Assembly: GCF_004784475.1 (NCBI RefSeq)
Contig: NZ_SRRT01000003.1
Location: forward strand, 62,001-126,000
Source: Streptomyces bauhiniae
GTDB taxonomy: Bacteria; Actinomycetota; Actinomycetes; Streptomycetales; Streptomycetaceae
Length of the DNA: 64,000 nucleotides
Direction: 5' to 3'
The stretch's first letter is position 1; each line of letters opens with the position of its first letter. The notes below the pieces were generated by a model. That model was not told the origin of the DNA. It ran no database searches and saw nothing but the letters and a program-made list of their open reading frames with translations. The translations under genes were made by a program, and so were the position numbers. Positions 25,825-33,631 of this stretch are shown here, piece by piece.

Positions 25825-25893
25825 CGCGGTTCCCTCCAGACAAGGCCGCACTGCGGGGATTCGGCCATCGGCCCGTTCGATATGCTGAACGCC

Positions 25894-25924
25894 GTCTCCG
25901 ATGGTGAATGAGCTGCTCGGAGAC
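25894..25924. promoter_or_regulatory. Candidate IclR operator GTCTCCGA-N15-TCGGAGAC
   Basis: Perfect 8-bp inverted repeat in the 173-base divergent region between the aldehyde dehydrogenase and the IclR gene, 70 bases from either start. Placement and symmetry fit a dimeric or tetrameric regulator site; IclR proteins commonly act on such a divergent neighbour. Confidence 0.55.
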
Positions 25925-25997
25925 TATAGGCCGGAGGGGCTTACTCAACAGGGGTCCGGGGCCTTGGGGCGACGGCCGAGCGAAGGGTCCAGAAGCG

Positions 25998-26771
25998 ATG
26001 ACGGCAGCCGAGACGGGCGGCGGGGCGCAGGTCAAGTCCGCGGTGCGGACGGTGGAGTTGCTGGAGTACTTCGCGGGGCGGCCCGGCATGCACTCGCTGG
26101 CGGACGTGCAGGAGGCCGTCGGCTATCCCAAGTCCAGCCTGTACATGCTGCTGCGCACGCTGGTGGAGCTGGGCTGGGTGGAGACGGACGCGACCGGCAC
26201 CCGGTACGGCATCGGGGTACGGGCGCTGCTGGTCGGCACCTCCTACATCGACGGCGACGAGGTGGTCGCGGCGGCCCGGCCCGCGCTGGACCGGCTGGCG
26301 GACGACACCACGGAGACCATCCACCTGGCCCGGCTGGACGGCACCAACGTGGTCTACCTCGCCACCCGTCAGTCCCAGCACTACCTGCGCCCCTTCACCC
26401 GCGTCGGCCGCCGGCTGCCCGCGCACTCGACCTCGCTGGGCAAGGCGCTGCTCGCCACGCACACCGACGACCAGGTACGGGCGCTGCTGCCCGAGAAGCT
26501 CCCCGCGCTCACCGAGCACACGGTGACCGACCGGGAGGAGCTGATCGCCGAGCTGCACCGCATCCGCGAGCAGGGGTACGCCGTGGACCGTGAGGAGAAC
26601 ACCCTCGGCCTGCGCTGCTTCGGCGTCGCCGTGCCGTACCGCACCCCGGCCCGTGACGCCGTGAGCTGCTCGGTCCCGGTGGCCCGGCTGACCCCGGCGC
26701 ACGAGCAGATGATCAAGGACGCGCTGCTGGACGCGCGGGACCGGCTGACGCTGGCGACGCGGCGGCTGTGA
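25998..26771 (+). CDS. IclR-family transcriptional regulator
   Basis: 257 residues: winged helix (about 12-75, VKSAVRTVELLEYFAGRPG and YPKSSLYMLLRTLVELGWV) and the IclR effector domain (about 90-257) with RRLPAHSTSLGKALLA, YAVDREENTLGLRCFGVAVPY. The family senses small carboxylic or aromatic acids. Divergent to the aldehyde dehydrogenase, so a repressor of uronate/aldarate or hydroxyproline breakdown is a reasonable guess. ATG 25998 follows GAAGGG; earlier in-frame codons lack homology. Confidence 0.9.
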   Translation: MTAAETGGGAQVKSAVRTVELLEYFAGRPGMHSLADVQEAVGYPKSSLYMLLRTLVELGWVETDATGTRYGIGVRALLVGTSYIDGDEVVAAARPALDRLADDTTETIHLARLDGTNVVYLATRQSQHYLRPFTRVGRRLPAHSTSLGKALLATHTDDQVRALLPEKLPALTEHTVTDREELIAELHRIREQGYAVDREENTLGLRCFGVAVPYRTPARDAVSCSVPVARLTPAHEQMIKDALLDARDRLTLATRRL

Positions 26772-26776
26772 GCGAG

Positions 26777-26824
26777 TGCCGTTGAGGGGGTGCCGTTGAG
26801 GGGGTGCCGTTGAGGGGGTGCCGT
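26777..26824 (+). repeat. 14-bp tandem repeat, 3.4 copies
   Basis: Unit TGCCGTTGAGGGGG occurs at 26777-26790, 26791-26804 and 26805-26818, followed by a partial TGCCGT. Copies are identical. It sits between the IclR stop and the PBP gene and is not a CRISPR because there are no spacers. Confidence 0.95.
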
Positions 26825-26927
26825 GCACACGGCATCGGCACGGTGGGCACTGAAAATCTGAACATGCGATGAGAACCGCGTCCGGGAGGGAACGGAACCG
26901 GTCGCCCCGGTCGTCTTCCCCTGCGCC

Positions 26928-28385
26928 ATGAACAAGACGATCAGGCGCGCCGCCGTCTTCTCCCTGCTCCTCGTCCTCGCTCTGCTGCTCCGGGCGACCT
27001 GGGTGCAGTTCTACGACGGCAAGGCCCTCGCGGACTCCCCCGACAATCGCCGGAACGCCATCGGCACCTACTCCCGCCCGCTCGGCGACATCGTCGTGGG
27101 CGGCAAGGCGGTCACCGGTTCCGGCCGGGTCAGCGGGAGCGACCTCGCGTACCGGCGCACGTACACCGACGGCTCGCTGTACGCGGCGGTCACCGGCTAC
27201 GCCTCGCAGGCGTACGCCCCCACCCAGCTCGAAGGTGTCTACGCCGACCTGCTCAACGGCACGGACACCCGGCTGCAGACCGTCATGGACACGGTCACCG
27301 GGCGGCGGGCCGATCCGGGCGACGTGATCACCACGATCGACCCGGCCGTGCAGAAGGCCGGTGCCCGGGCGCTGGGCGGCAACACGGGCGGGGCGGTGGC
27401 GATCGACCCGAAGACCGGCAAGATCCTCGCCATGGTCTCGACGCCGTCCTACGACCCCTCGGCGCTGACCGCCGCGAACACGGCGGGGACCGCCTGGCAG
27501 AAGCTCACCACCGACAAGGAGAAGCCGCTGGTCAACCGGGCCATGCGGCAGCCGCTGCCGCCCGGCTCGACCTTCAAGCTGGTCGTGGCCGCCGCCGCGC
27601 TGGAGGACGGGCTGTACCCGGACGTGGACCGGCCCACCGACAGCCCGGTGCCCTACACCCCGCCGGGCACCACCCGCGAGCTGCCCAACGAGAACACCGC
27701 CGCGCCCTGCGCGAACGCCTCGATCCGGGTGGCCCTGCAGTACTCCTGCAACAACGTCTTCGGCAAGCTCGCCGTCGACCTCGGCCAGGACAAGGTGCGG
27801 GCCATGGCCGAGAAGTTCGGCTTCGACGACGACAAGCTGGACGTACCGGTGCGGGCCTACCAGAGCGTGTATCCGGCCCACATGGACAAGGCGCTCACCG
27901 CGTTGTCGGGCATCGGGCAGTACGACGTCACCGCCACCCCGCTCCAGATGGCCATGGTGTCCTCCGCCATAGCGAACGGCGGGGAGCTGGTGGCGCCCCA
28001 TATGGTGTCTCAGCTCACCACGGGCGACGGCGATGTGTTGCAGGACTTCGGGGACGCGGACCGCAAGCGGATCGTCAGCGCACGTACCGCCGAGCAGCTC
28101 CAGTCCGCGATGCAGACGGTGGTCCGGGACGGCACCGGACGGAACGCGCTCATCGACGGGGTCACGGTCGGCGGCAAGACCGGCACCGCTCAGCACGGCC
28201 CCAACAACAGCGAGACGCCGTACGCCTGGTTCACCGCGTACGGCAAGTCGGACAGCACGGGCCAGGAGGTCGCCGTGGCGGTGATGGTCGAGCAGTCCGG
28301 CGCGGCCCGCTCGGAGGTCAGCGGCAACGGGCTCGCGGCTCCGGTGGCCCGCGCGATGATGGCGGCGGCGCTCAAGGCGAGCTGA
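26928..28385 (+). CDS. Penicillin-binding protein (class B, PbpA-like transpeptidase)
   Basis: 485 residues, membrane anchor near residues 9-23. The transpeptidase motifs are complete: STFK (Ser214, Lys217), SCN (Ser273) and KTGT (Lys417). The dimerisation part starts with the typical DSPDNRRN phrase. It crosslinks peptidoglycan outside the membrane; PbpA-like proteins usually sit beside rodA/ftsW, but this one is alone, so it may be a sporulation- or stress-specific paralogue. Convergent with the HAD phosphatase. Confidence 0.93.
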   Translation: MNKTIRRAAVFSLLLVLALLLRATWVQFYDGKALADSPDNRRNAIGTYSRPLGDIVVGGKAVTGSGRVSGSDLAYRRTYTDGSLYAAVTGYASQAYAPTQLEGVYADLLNGTDTRLQTVMDTVTGRRADPGDVITTIDPAVQKAGARALGGNTGGAVAIDPKTGKILAMVSTPSYDPSALTAANTAGTAWQKLTTDKEKPLVNRAMRQPLPPGSTFKLVVAAAALEDGLYPDVDRPTDSPVPYTPPGTTRELPNENTAAPCANASIRVALQYSCNNVFGKLAVDLGQDKVRAMAEKFGFDDDKLDVPVRAYQSVYPAHMDKALTALSGIGQYDVTATPLQMAMVSSAIANGGELVAPHMVSQLTTGDGDVLQDFGDADRKRIVSARTAEQLQSAMQTVVRDGTGRNALIDGVTVGGKTGTAQHGPNNSETPYAWFTAYGKSDSTGQEVAVAVMVEQSGAARSEVSGNGLAAPVARAMMAAALKAS

Positions 28386-28418
28386 GCGCCGCCGGGTCAT
28401 CGGGGTCGGCGGGCTCCG

Positions 28419-29216
28419 TCAGGAGACGAAGTACGTCGGGTTGGGCAGCTTGTACGTGCGGTCGGCGTAGCCGCCGTCCAGGTCGGAGTACTGGTCGCCG
28501 AAGTTGGCGATGATCTCGTACCCGAGGTCCTTCTCGATGTGCTTGCGGGTGCCGGCCTTGTACTGGACGGTGGTGCAGGTCCAGGTGCCCGGCGTGGCGC
28601 AACCGGACAGGTACGCGGGCGGGTTGGCCTTGTCCTTGAGGAACATGTGGCCGGCGTCCAGGTTGACGTCGGCGCCGACCTTCTTCAGGTTCTCCACCGC
28701 GCCGGGGCGCTGGGACTCGCTCAGGCCGGAGTTGTAGAACACCGCGACACCCTTGGAGGTGGCGTACCGCACCAGCTCCGGGCTGCCGAACACCTCGGGA
28801 CGGTCGGCGCGGTTCACGTAGTCGTTCCAGGTGGCGGAGTCGTACGTGTAGTTGTAGCGCTTCTCGTAGTCGAGGCTCAGCAGCAGGGTGTCGTCGATGT
28901 CGAACACCACGGCCGGCTTCTCGCCCCGGTGATGGGCCTTGCGGGCCGCCTTGTCGATGTACCGCTTGGCGTCGGCGTCGATCCGCGCCAGGTCCTTGGC
29001 GTACGGGCTGGTGGGCGACGCCTGGTACTTGCCCGCGCTGTCGGCGGTGGTGCCGTAGTAGGTGTCGATGTCCTTCACCAGGAGCCCGATGTTGTACGGC
29101 TCATGCGTGGAGTTCGCCGTCGACTGCCCGGCGGTGGCCGCCCCGGCGCCGTACAGCGCACCCCCGGCAAGCGCACAGGCGGCGGTGGCGGCCGCGATCC
29201 GCAGTGATTTATGCAT
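28419..29216 (-). CDS. Secreted HAD-superfamily acid phosphatase
   Basis: 265 residues with a signal peptide (MHKSLRIAAATAACALAGGALYGAGAATAG) and the HAD motif I AVVFDIDDTLLLSLDYE (Asp106 nucleophile, Asp108), matching class B/plant VSP-like acid phosphatases. Motif II-like YNSGLSES and a late FGDQYSDLDGG supply the remaining Asp ligands. It should free phosphate from organic esters outside the cell. ATG 29216 is used; the frame open upstream runs into repeat-rich spacer. Confidence 0.9.
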   Translation of the reverse strand: MHKSLRIAAATAACALAGGALYGAGAATAGQSTANSTHEPYNIGLLVKDIDTYYGTTADSAGKYQASPTSPYAKDLARIDADAKRYIDKAARKAHHRGEKPAVVFDIDDTLLLSLDYEKRYNYTYDSATWNDYVNRADRPEVFGSPELVRYATSKGVAVFYNSGLSESQRPGAVENLKKVGADVNLDAGHMFLKDKANPPAYLSGCATPGTWTCTTVQYKAGTRKHIEKDLGYEIIANFGDQYSDLDGGYADRTYKLPNPTYFVS

Positions 29217-29327
29217 GACAGGTGTTCTACGCGCGTAAGCGCTGCCGCGCGACGGGTGTTGCAGGATCGAGATCAAGCCAGTCCCTGCGGGGCTTGGCGG
29301 GAGGGCTCGGCGGGCGGGCTCTGGAGC

Positions 29328-29460
29328 GCGGGGAGTCCTTGCGGGCGCAACCCGAACAAGGCCCTCGCAGGCGAGGCGGGTGGGCCCGGGGACGCGGGGA
29401 GTCCTTGAGGGCGCCGCTCGAATCGGCGCCGGGCCCTCGGGGGCGGGGCGCACGACGGCT
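29328..29460. repeat. Imperfect 66-bp duplication in spacer
   Basis: GCGGGGAGTCCTTG recurs at 29328-29341 and 29394-29407, and the following sequence is partly alike (a GGCGC-rich part then a GCCCTCG-rich part). A weaker third relative (AGTCCCTGCGGGG) begins near 29279. The second copy includes GGCGCCG/CGGCGCC able to form a hairpin. Part of the 409-base gene-free stretch 29217-29625. Confidence 0.6.
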
Positions 29461-29477
29461 GGGCCCCCATGATCGTT

Positions 29478-29492
29478 TAGATAACGGGCCAC
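29478..29492 (+). repeat. Solo copy of the TAGATAACGGGCCAC repeat
   Basis: Identical to the left end of the small element 17 bases downstream and in the same orientation. Could be the remnant of a neighbouring copy. Confidence 0.85.
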
Positions 29493-29506
29493 TCCGCTTC
29501 GATGGT

Positions 29507-29615
29507 CATAGATAACGGGCCACGGCCGCCGCACCGGATGAGGCCGAGCGAGCCCAGGTCAGGCGCCCGTACGGCGCCGCTGGCAACTAGGAGAAGGCGT
29601 GGCCCGTTATCTAAC
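29507..29615. mobile_element. MITE-like element with 13-bp terminal inverted repeats and TA ends, plus an extra solo repeat
   Basis: TAGATAACGGGCCAC at 29509-29523 is the exact inverted complement of 29599-29613, enclosing 75 bases with no reading frame. Read as GATAACGGGCCAC repeats, the element is flanked by TA on both sides, as left by IS630/Tc1-mariner transposition. A third copy in direct orientation is at 29478-29492. No transposase gene is in the window. Alternative: a large RNA hairpin or regulatory site. Confidence 0.5.
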
Positions 29616-29625
29616 TCCGCCCCAA

Positions 29626-30213
29626 CTACGCCCGCCACTCCGGGTCGCGGCCGCTCAGGCCCACCGCTCGGTCCAGGAGGGGGGCCTCCGGGGGGACCTC
29701 GATCACCGGGCCGAAGAGGCCGTTGCCTCGGTTGGGGTCTTCGGCGGCGGCCAGGAGGAAGCTGTAGGCGGAGGCCAGGGCCGGGAGGTCGGGGGTGTAG
29801 TCGAGGTCCAGGGCGCGGGCCAGGTCCCAGGCGTGGATGACCAGCTCGTCGGCGGCCACGGCTCCCGCGATCTCGCCGGGGAGGTCCACTCCCCCGGCGC
29901 GGGTCTGGCCTGTCCAGGCGGTGGGGTCGCGCCAGGCGTCGGCGAGTTCGTCCAGTGCCTTGGGGAGGTCCTCGCGCCAACTGGGGGGCAGGTCGGGGAC
30001 GGTGGCGTTGGGGTTGGTGCCGGTCGTGGCGCCGAGGTCCTTGCGGGCGGCGTCGCGGAAGGCGATGGACAGGTGGAGCAGGTGCCCGAGGAGGTGCCGT
30101 ACGGGGGTGTCCGGGCACGGTGTCGGCGCCGCGAGCTGCTCATCGGTCACGGCCTCGGCCAGCCGTGCCACGATCCGGGCCTGCGGGCCGAGGTCCAGGG
30201 GTGAGTCGGTCAT
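29626..30213 (-). CDS. TIGR03086-type / mycothiol-dependent maleylpyruvate isomerase-fold protein
   Basis: 195 residues of the DinB-like MDMPI N-terminal fold: CPDTPVRHLLGHLLHLSIAF near residues 33-52, GEIAGAVAADELVIHAWDLARAL near 112-134. The conserved histidines (about His40, His128) would bind metal. These proteins are abundant in actinomycetes and mostly of unknown role. ATG 30213 chosen; the longer frame starts inside sequence without family resemblance. The stop lies next to the small inverted-repeat element. Confidence 0.8.
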   Translation of the reverse strand: MTDSPLDLGPQARIVARLAEAVTDEQLAAPTPCPDTPVRHLLGHLLHLSIAFRDAARKDLGATTGTNPNATVPDLPPSWREDLPKALDELADAWRDPTAWTGQTRAGGVDLPGEIAGAVAADELVIHAWDLARALDLDYTPDLPALASAYSFLLAAAEDPNRGNGLFGPVIEVPPEAPLLDRAVGLSGRDPEWRA

Positions 30214-30293
30214 GTCGGTCTCCTCGCGGTGCGCACCGGGCGTACGAAGGGGGGACCGGCCGGCCATCCGGAACTCATCGGCGCCCGGCCCGC

Positions 30294-31445
30294 TCACACC
30301 CCCGCGAGCCCCTCCCGTGCCGCCGCCAAGTCCGCGTCCGAGGCCAGGCCGGCGTGATAGAGCCGCAGCTCATTCGCCCCCTCGGCCCGCGCACGCGCCG
30401 CGTCGGCCGCCAGGTTCGCAGGGTTTCCGCCCATGCCCGAGACCACCGTCAGGTTGGCCGCCAGAACCGTCCGCTCCCCCGCGTGCTCGGCGAAGGGCGC
30501 CAGACGGTGTACGCCGTCCACACAGGGGACGACCACACCATCCGCCCGCGAGAGTATGTGCGCCGGGTCCACCCCCGCGTTCGCGCCGCAGTGGTAGGAC
30601 ACGGGGTCGGCGTGCAGCAGGACCCGGAAGCCCTCGGGCGCAGCCCCGCGTACCGCCCTGACCGCCTCCTCCTGGAGCCTACGGGCCACTGACTCGCGCC
30701 ACGCCCGCGTAGCCGCAGCCGTCTCCACTCCGAGCCCCCGCTCCACACACTCCCAGCCCCCGTCCTCGGCCCCCCGCCACACCGGCTCCAGCGCGGCCCG
30801 GACACCGGCGGCCAACTCCCCCGCGTCCACGCCGTACCCCTCCCCGCAGGCCGGGCAGAAGCACAGGGACATCAAGTACTGCCCTGCCTCCCCCAGCCGC
30901 ACCCCGCCCGTCTTGTCGTGGGCGTGCAGATGCGCGAGGCCGTACCAGCCGAGGGACTCCAGTTCGGTGCCGGTGGCGCCGGGGCGGACGGCAGCCTCGG
31001 CGGCCAGGGCGGTGAGGTAGGCACGGACGCGAGGCTGGGCGATGCAGGGCGCCCAGGGGTAGCGGTCACCGTAGGCGTTGACGACGGAGGTCTCCGGATG
31101 CTCCGCGCCCAGCCGGGAGTTGTGCGCCAGGACGACCCAACTGTGCACCTCCAGACCGGCGGAGGCGAGCGCGGAGGCCGCCTCACCGAAGGCGTCACCG
31201 GGAGCCCAGTCGCCGGCCGGGTGGGGCCGGAGGTCACGGTCGGACCAGAACCCGCCGGGGGGATACAGCACAGCCGCGTACTCCGCCGTGACGATCCGGT
31301 GCCGGGGATGGCGCGGAGTCAGCGCGCGAGTGGAGTGATAGGCGGCAGCCAGCGTCACCTGCGCGACCCCCAGCGAGGCGATCCGTCCCGGAGCCTCGGG
31401 GTCCCCGTTGACGTCCCAGGGGTAGACGAACGCCGACGCCCGCAC
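30294..31445 (-). CDS. Conserved hypothetical protein, possible TIM-barrel glycosidase-like, with CxCxxC motif
   Basis: 383 residues, no signal peptide or membrane segment. I do not recognise a named family. Visible features: start ASAFVYPWDVNGDPEAPGRIASLGV, then SWVVLAHNSRLGAEHPETSVVNAYGDRYPWAPCIAQPRVRAY, a cysteine cluster SLCFCPACGEGYG, and late RVLLHADPVSYHCGANAG. The alternating strand/helix layout and early HNS/NAYGD phrases resemble glycoside-hydrolase-like barrels that start as here. GTG 31445 has GGAGGAGGA upstream and is preferred over ATG 31505. Divergent from uronate dehydrogenase, so a role in uronic-acid or oligosaccharide use is inferred only from context. Confidence 0.7.
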   Translation of the reverse strand: MRASAFVYPWDVNGDPEAPGRIASLGVAQVTLAAAYHSTRALTPRHPRHRIVTAEYAAVLYPPGGFWSDRDLRPHPAGDWAPGDAFGEAASALASAGLEVHSWVVLAHNSRLGAEHPETSVVNAYGDRYPWAPCIAQPRVRAYLTALAAEAAVRPGATGTELESLGWYGLAHLHAHDKTGGVRLGEAGQYLMSLCFCPACGEGYGVDAGELAAGVRAALEPVWRGAEDGGWECVERGLGVETAAATRAWRESVARRLQEEAVRAVRGAAPEGFRVLLHADPVSYHCGANAGVDPAHILSRADGVVVPCVDGVHRLAPFAEHAGERTVLAANLTVVSGMGGNPANLAADAARARAEGANELRLYHAGLASDADLAAAREGLAGV

Positions 31446-31592
31446 ATGTCCTCCTCCGGCGGCCCGACCGCACCACCGGGGCAGCAGGCTGACCGGCGTC
31501 CGCATGCGTGAACGCTACGAGCCTCCGCCGAAGCGGTCAAGGACACGCGCACCCCGTGCCCACCAGCCAGTTGACCACATCCCTCAACCCAC

Positions 31593-31621
31593 TTGACCCA
31601 CCCCGACCCCCTCTCTAACTT
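31593..31621 (+). promoter_or_regulatory. Promoter of uronate dehydrogenase gene
   Basis: TTGACC (31593-31598) and TAACTT (31616-31621) with a 17-base spacer, 55 bases ahead of the ATG. A second TTGACC lies at 31571-31576. Good match to the vegetative consensus. Confidence 0.65.
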
Positions 31622-31675
31622 CACCAAGTATGTGAACGCCCCCCATATGGCCGGACCACACAAGGAGACCCCGAG

Positions 31676-32485
31676 ATGCCCGCCCCCCGCACCCTCCTGC
31701 TCACCGGCGCCGCAGGCGGCCTGGGCACCCTGATGCGCTCCCTGCTCCCGGCCCACGGCTACGACCTCCGCCTCCTGGACGCCCGCCCGATCCCCGACGC
31801 CCCGGACGCCATCACCGCCGACCTCGCCGACCTGGACGCCCTGCGCGAGGCAGTACGCGGCACGGACGCGGTGCTGCACCTGGCCGGGATCTCCCTGGAG
31901 GCCCCGTTCGAGAAGATCCTCAAGGCCAACATCGAGGGCACGTACCACCTTTACGAGGCGGCCCGGCTGGAGGGCGTCCGCCGCGTGGTCTTCGCCTCCT
32001 CCAACCACGCGGTCGGCGACACCCCCGTCCCGGCGCCGGAGGACCCCCGCATCCCGGTGGACACCCCGCACCGCCCGGACACCTTCTACGGCCTCTCCAA
32101 ATGCTTCGGCGAGGACCTGGCCCAGCTCTACCGGGACCGGCACGGCATCGAGACCGTCTCCGTCCGCATCGGCTCCTGCTTCCCCGAGCCGACCAGTGTC
32201 CGCATGCTCTCGATCTGGCTGAGCCCCGCCGACGCGGCCCGCCTCTTCCACGCGGCCCTGACCGCCGAGGACGTGGGCCACACGGTGGTCTACGGCTCCT
32301 CCGCCAACACCCGCCTGTGGTGGGACCTCACCTCCGCCCGCGCCCTCGGCTACTCCCCGGAGGACGACTCCGAGCCGTACGCCGCCAAGCTCATCGCCGA
32401 GCAGGGCGAACTGGACCCCGCGAACCCGGCCCACGACCGCCTCGGCGGCCACTTCCTCACCGACCCGCCGATCTGGCCGTACTGA
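31676..32485 (+). CDS. udh: Uronate dehydrogenase (NAD-dependent epimerase/dehydratase fold)
   Basis: 269-residue SDR enzyme oxidising glucuronate or galacturonate to the aldarolactone. NAD motif TGAAGGLG (10-17), Ser108/109 in FASSNHAVG, Tyr138-x3-Lys142 in FYGLSKCFGEDLA. GISLEAPFEKILKANIEGTYHLYEAAR and VRIGSCFPEPTSVRMLS agree closely with the Agrobacterium Udh sequence as I remember it. AAGGAGA seven bases before the ATG. With the aldehyde dehydrogenase at 24.3 kb it covers the two ends of the oxidative hexuronate route; the middle enzymes are not in the window. Confidence 0.85.
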   Translation: MPAPRTLLLTGAAGGLGTLMRSLLPAHGYDLRLLDARPIPDAPDAITADLADLDALREAVRGTDAVLHLAGISLEAPFEKILKANIEGTYHLYEAARLEGVRRVVFASSNHAVGDTPVPAPEDPRIPVDTPHRPDTFYGLSKCFGEDLAQLYRDRHGIETVSVRIGSCFPEPTSVRMLSIWLSPADAARLFHAALTAEDVGHTVVYGSSANTRLWWDLTSARALGYSPEDDSEPYAAKLIAEQGELDPANPAHDRLGGHFLTDPPIWPY

Positions 32486-32515
32486 CCCCAGCACCGACGG
32501 CCCCACGGCCGAAAA

Positions 32516-32554
32516 CGATCGCGGGCGGGCACCAAACGGGCCCGCCCGCGGTCG
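32516..32554 (+). terminator. Terminator after uronate dehydrogenase
   Basis: A 15-bp stem (one G-T type mismatch) CGATCGCGGGCGGGC / GCCCGCCCGCGGTCG with a 9-base loop, 30 bases after the stop. No T-run, as is common in high-GC actinomycetes. Confidence 0.75.
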
Positions 32555-32761
32555 TGTTCGGGCACGCGCCGCGCCCGCTCCCACCCCGGGCCCCGCTGCC
32601 GCGCAGGTCCGAGGCGGGCGCGGCGGGATGTGATCGGGCACACACGGGCAGGATCGGGCACGGAACAGACCTGGTCAGCGCCGCGCGTCCGCTGTAGAAC
32701 TTCCCCCAGGGCCCGAACGGGCATCCCAGCGGGCATCTCAATGACGAGAGCGGGTGACGAC

Positions 32762-33532
32762 ATGAACACCAGGACGGCCGAGGAACGCCAACGCGAGATC
32801 GTGCGCGCGGCGCGGGCCACCGGTTCCGTCGACGTCACCGCGCTCGCCGACGAGCTGGGCGTGGCCAAGGAGACCATCCGGCGGGACCTGCGCGCGCTGG
32901 AGGACCACGGGCTGGTCCGCCGCACCCACGGCGGCGCCTACCCGGTGGAGAGCGCCGCCTTCGAGACCACGCTCGCCTTCCGCGCCACCAGCCACGTACC
33001 TGAGAAGCGCAGGATCGCGGCCGCCGCGGCCGAGCTGCTCGGGGACGCGGAGACGGTCTTCGTCGACGAGGGCTTCACCCCCCAGCTCATCGCCGAGGCC
33101 CTGCCCACCGGCCGGGCGCTGACCGTGGTGACCGCCTCGCTGCCCGTCGCGGGCGCCCTGGCGGAGGCCGAGAACGTGTCGGTCCTGCTGCTGGGCGGCC
33201 GGGTCCGGGCGGGCACGCTCGCCACGGTCGACCACTGGACGACCAAGATGCTGGCCGGCTTCGTGGTGGACCTCGCCTACCTCGGCGCCAACGGCATCTC
33301 CCGCGAACACGGTCTGACCACGCCCGACCCCGCCGTCAGCGAGGTCAAGGCGCAGGCCATCCGGGCCGCCCGGCGCACGGTCTTCGCCGGGGTGCACACC
33401 AAGTTCGGGGCCGTGAGCTTCTGCCGGTTCGCGGAGGTCGGCGCGGTGGACGCGATCGTCACGAGCACCCAGCTCCCGGCGGCCGAGGCCCACCGCTACT
33501 CCCTCCTGGGACCACAGGTCATCCGGGTCTGA
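32762..33532 (+). CDS. DeoR-family transcriptional regulator
   Basis: 256 residues: HTH (EERQREIVRAARATGSVDVTALADELGVAKETIRRDLRALEDHGLVRRTHGGA, about 8-61) and a DeoRC sugar-phosphate sensor with LLGDAETVFVDEGFT and LGANGIS. It precedes a polyol/sugar ABC operon by 99 bases in the same direction and is the likely regulator, with a phosphorylated sugar or polyol as effector. Start ATG 32762; ATG 32741 is in frame and possible. The upstream 276 bases hold two GATCGGGCAC copies 20 bases apart. Confidence 0.9.
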   Translation: MNTRTAEERQREIVRAARATGSVDVTALADELGVAKETIRRDLRALEDHGLVRRTHGGAYPVESAAFETTLAFRATSHVPEKRRIAAAAAELLGDAETVFVDEGFTPQLIAEALPTGRALTVVTASLPVAGALAEAENVSVLLLGGRVRAGTLATVDHWTTKMLAGFVVDLAYLGANGISREHGLTTPDPAVSEVKAQAIRAARRTVFAGVHTKFGAVSFCRFAEVGAVDAIVTSTQLPAAEAHRYSLLGPQVIRV

Positions 33533-33631
33533 CACAGCACCGCACCACACAGCTTTCCGCACCACCACTCCCCCGAGGGCACCCGTACCCGCGGCCATGC
33601 CCTTCTGTCCCCATATATCCAGGAGCGATCC

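Noticed and set aside
26777..26824. CRISPR array
   Set aside because: Repeats are 14 bp, directly adjacent, with no spacers and no cas genes.
25941..28400. Long minus-strand frame across IclR and PBP
   Set aside because: Low-complexity, no motifs, and fully opposite to two well-supported genes.
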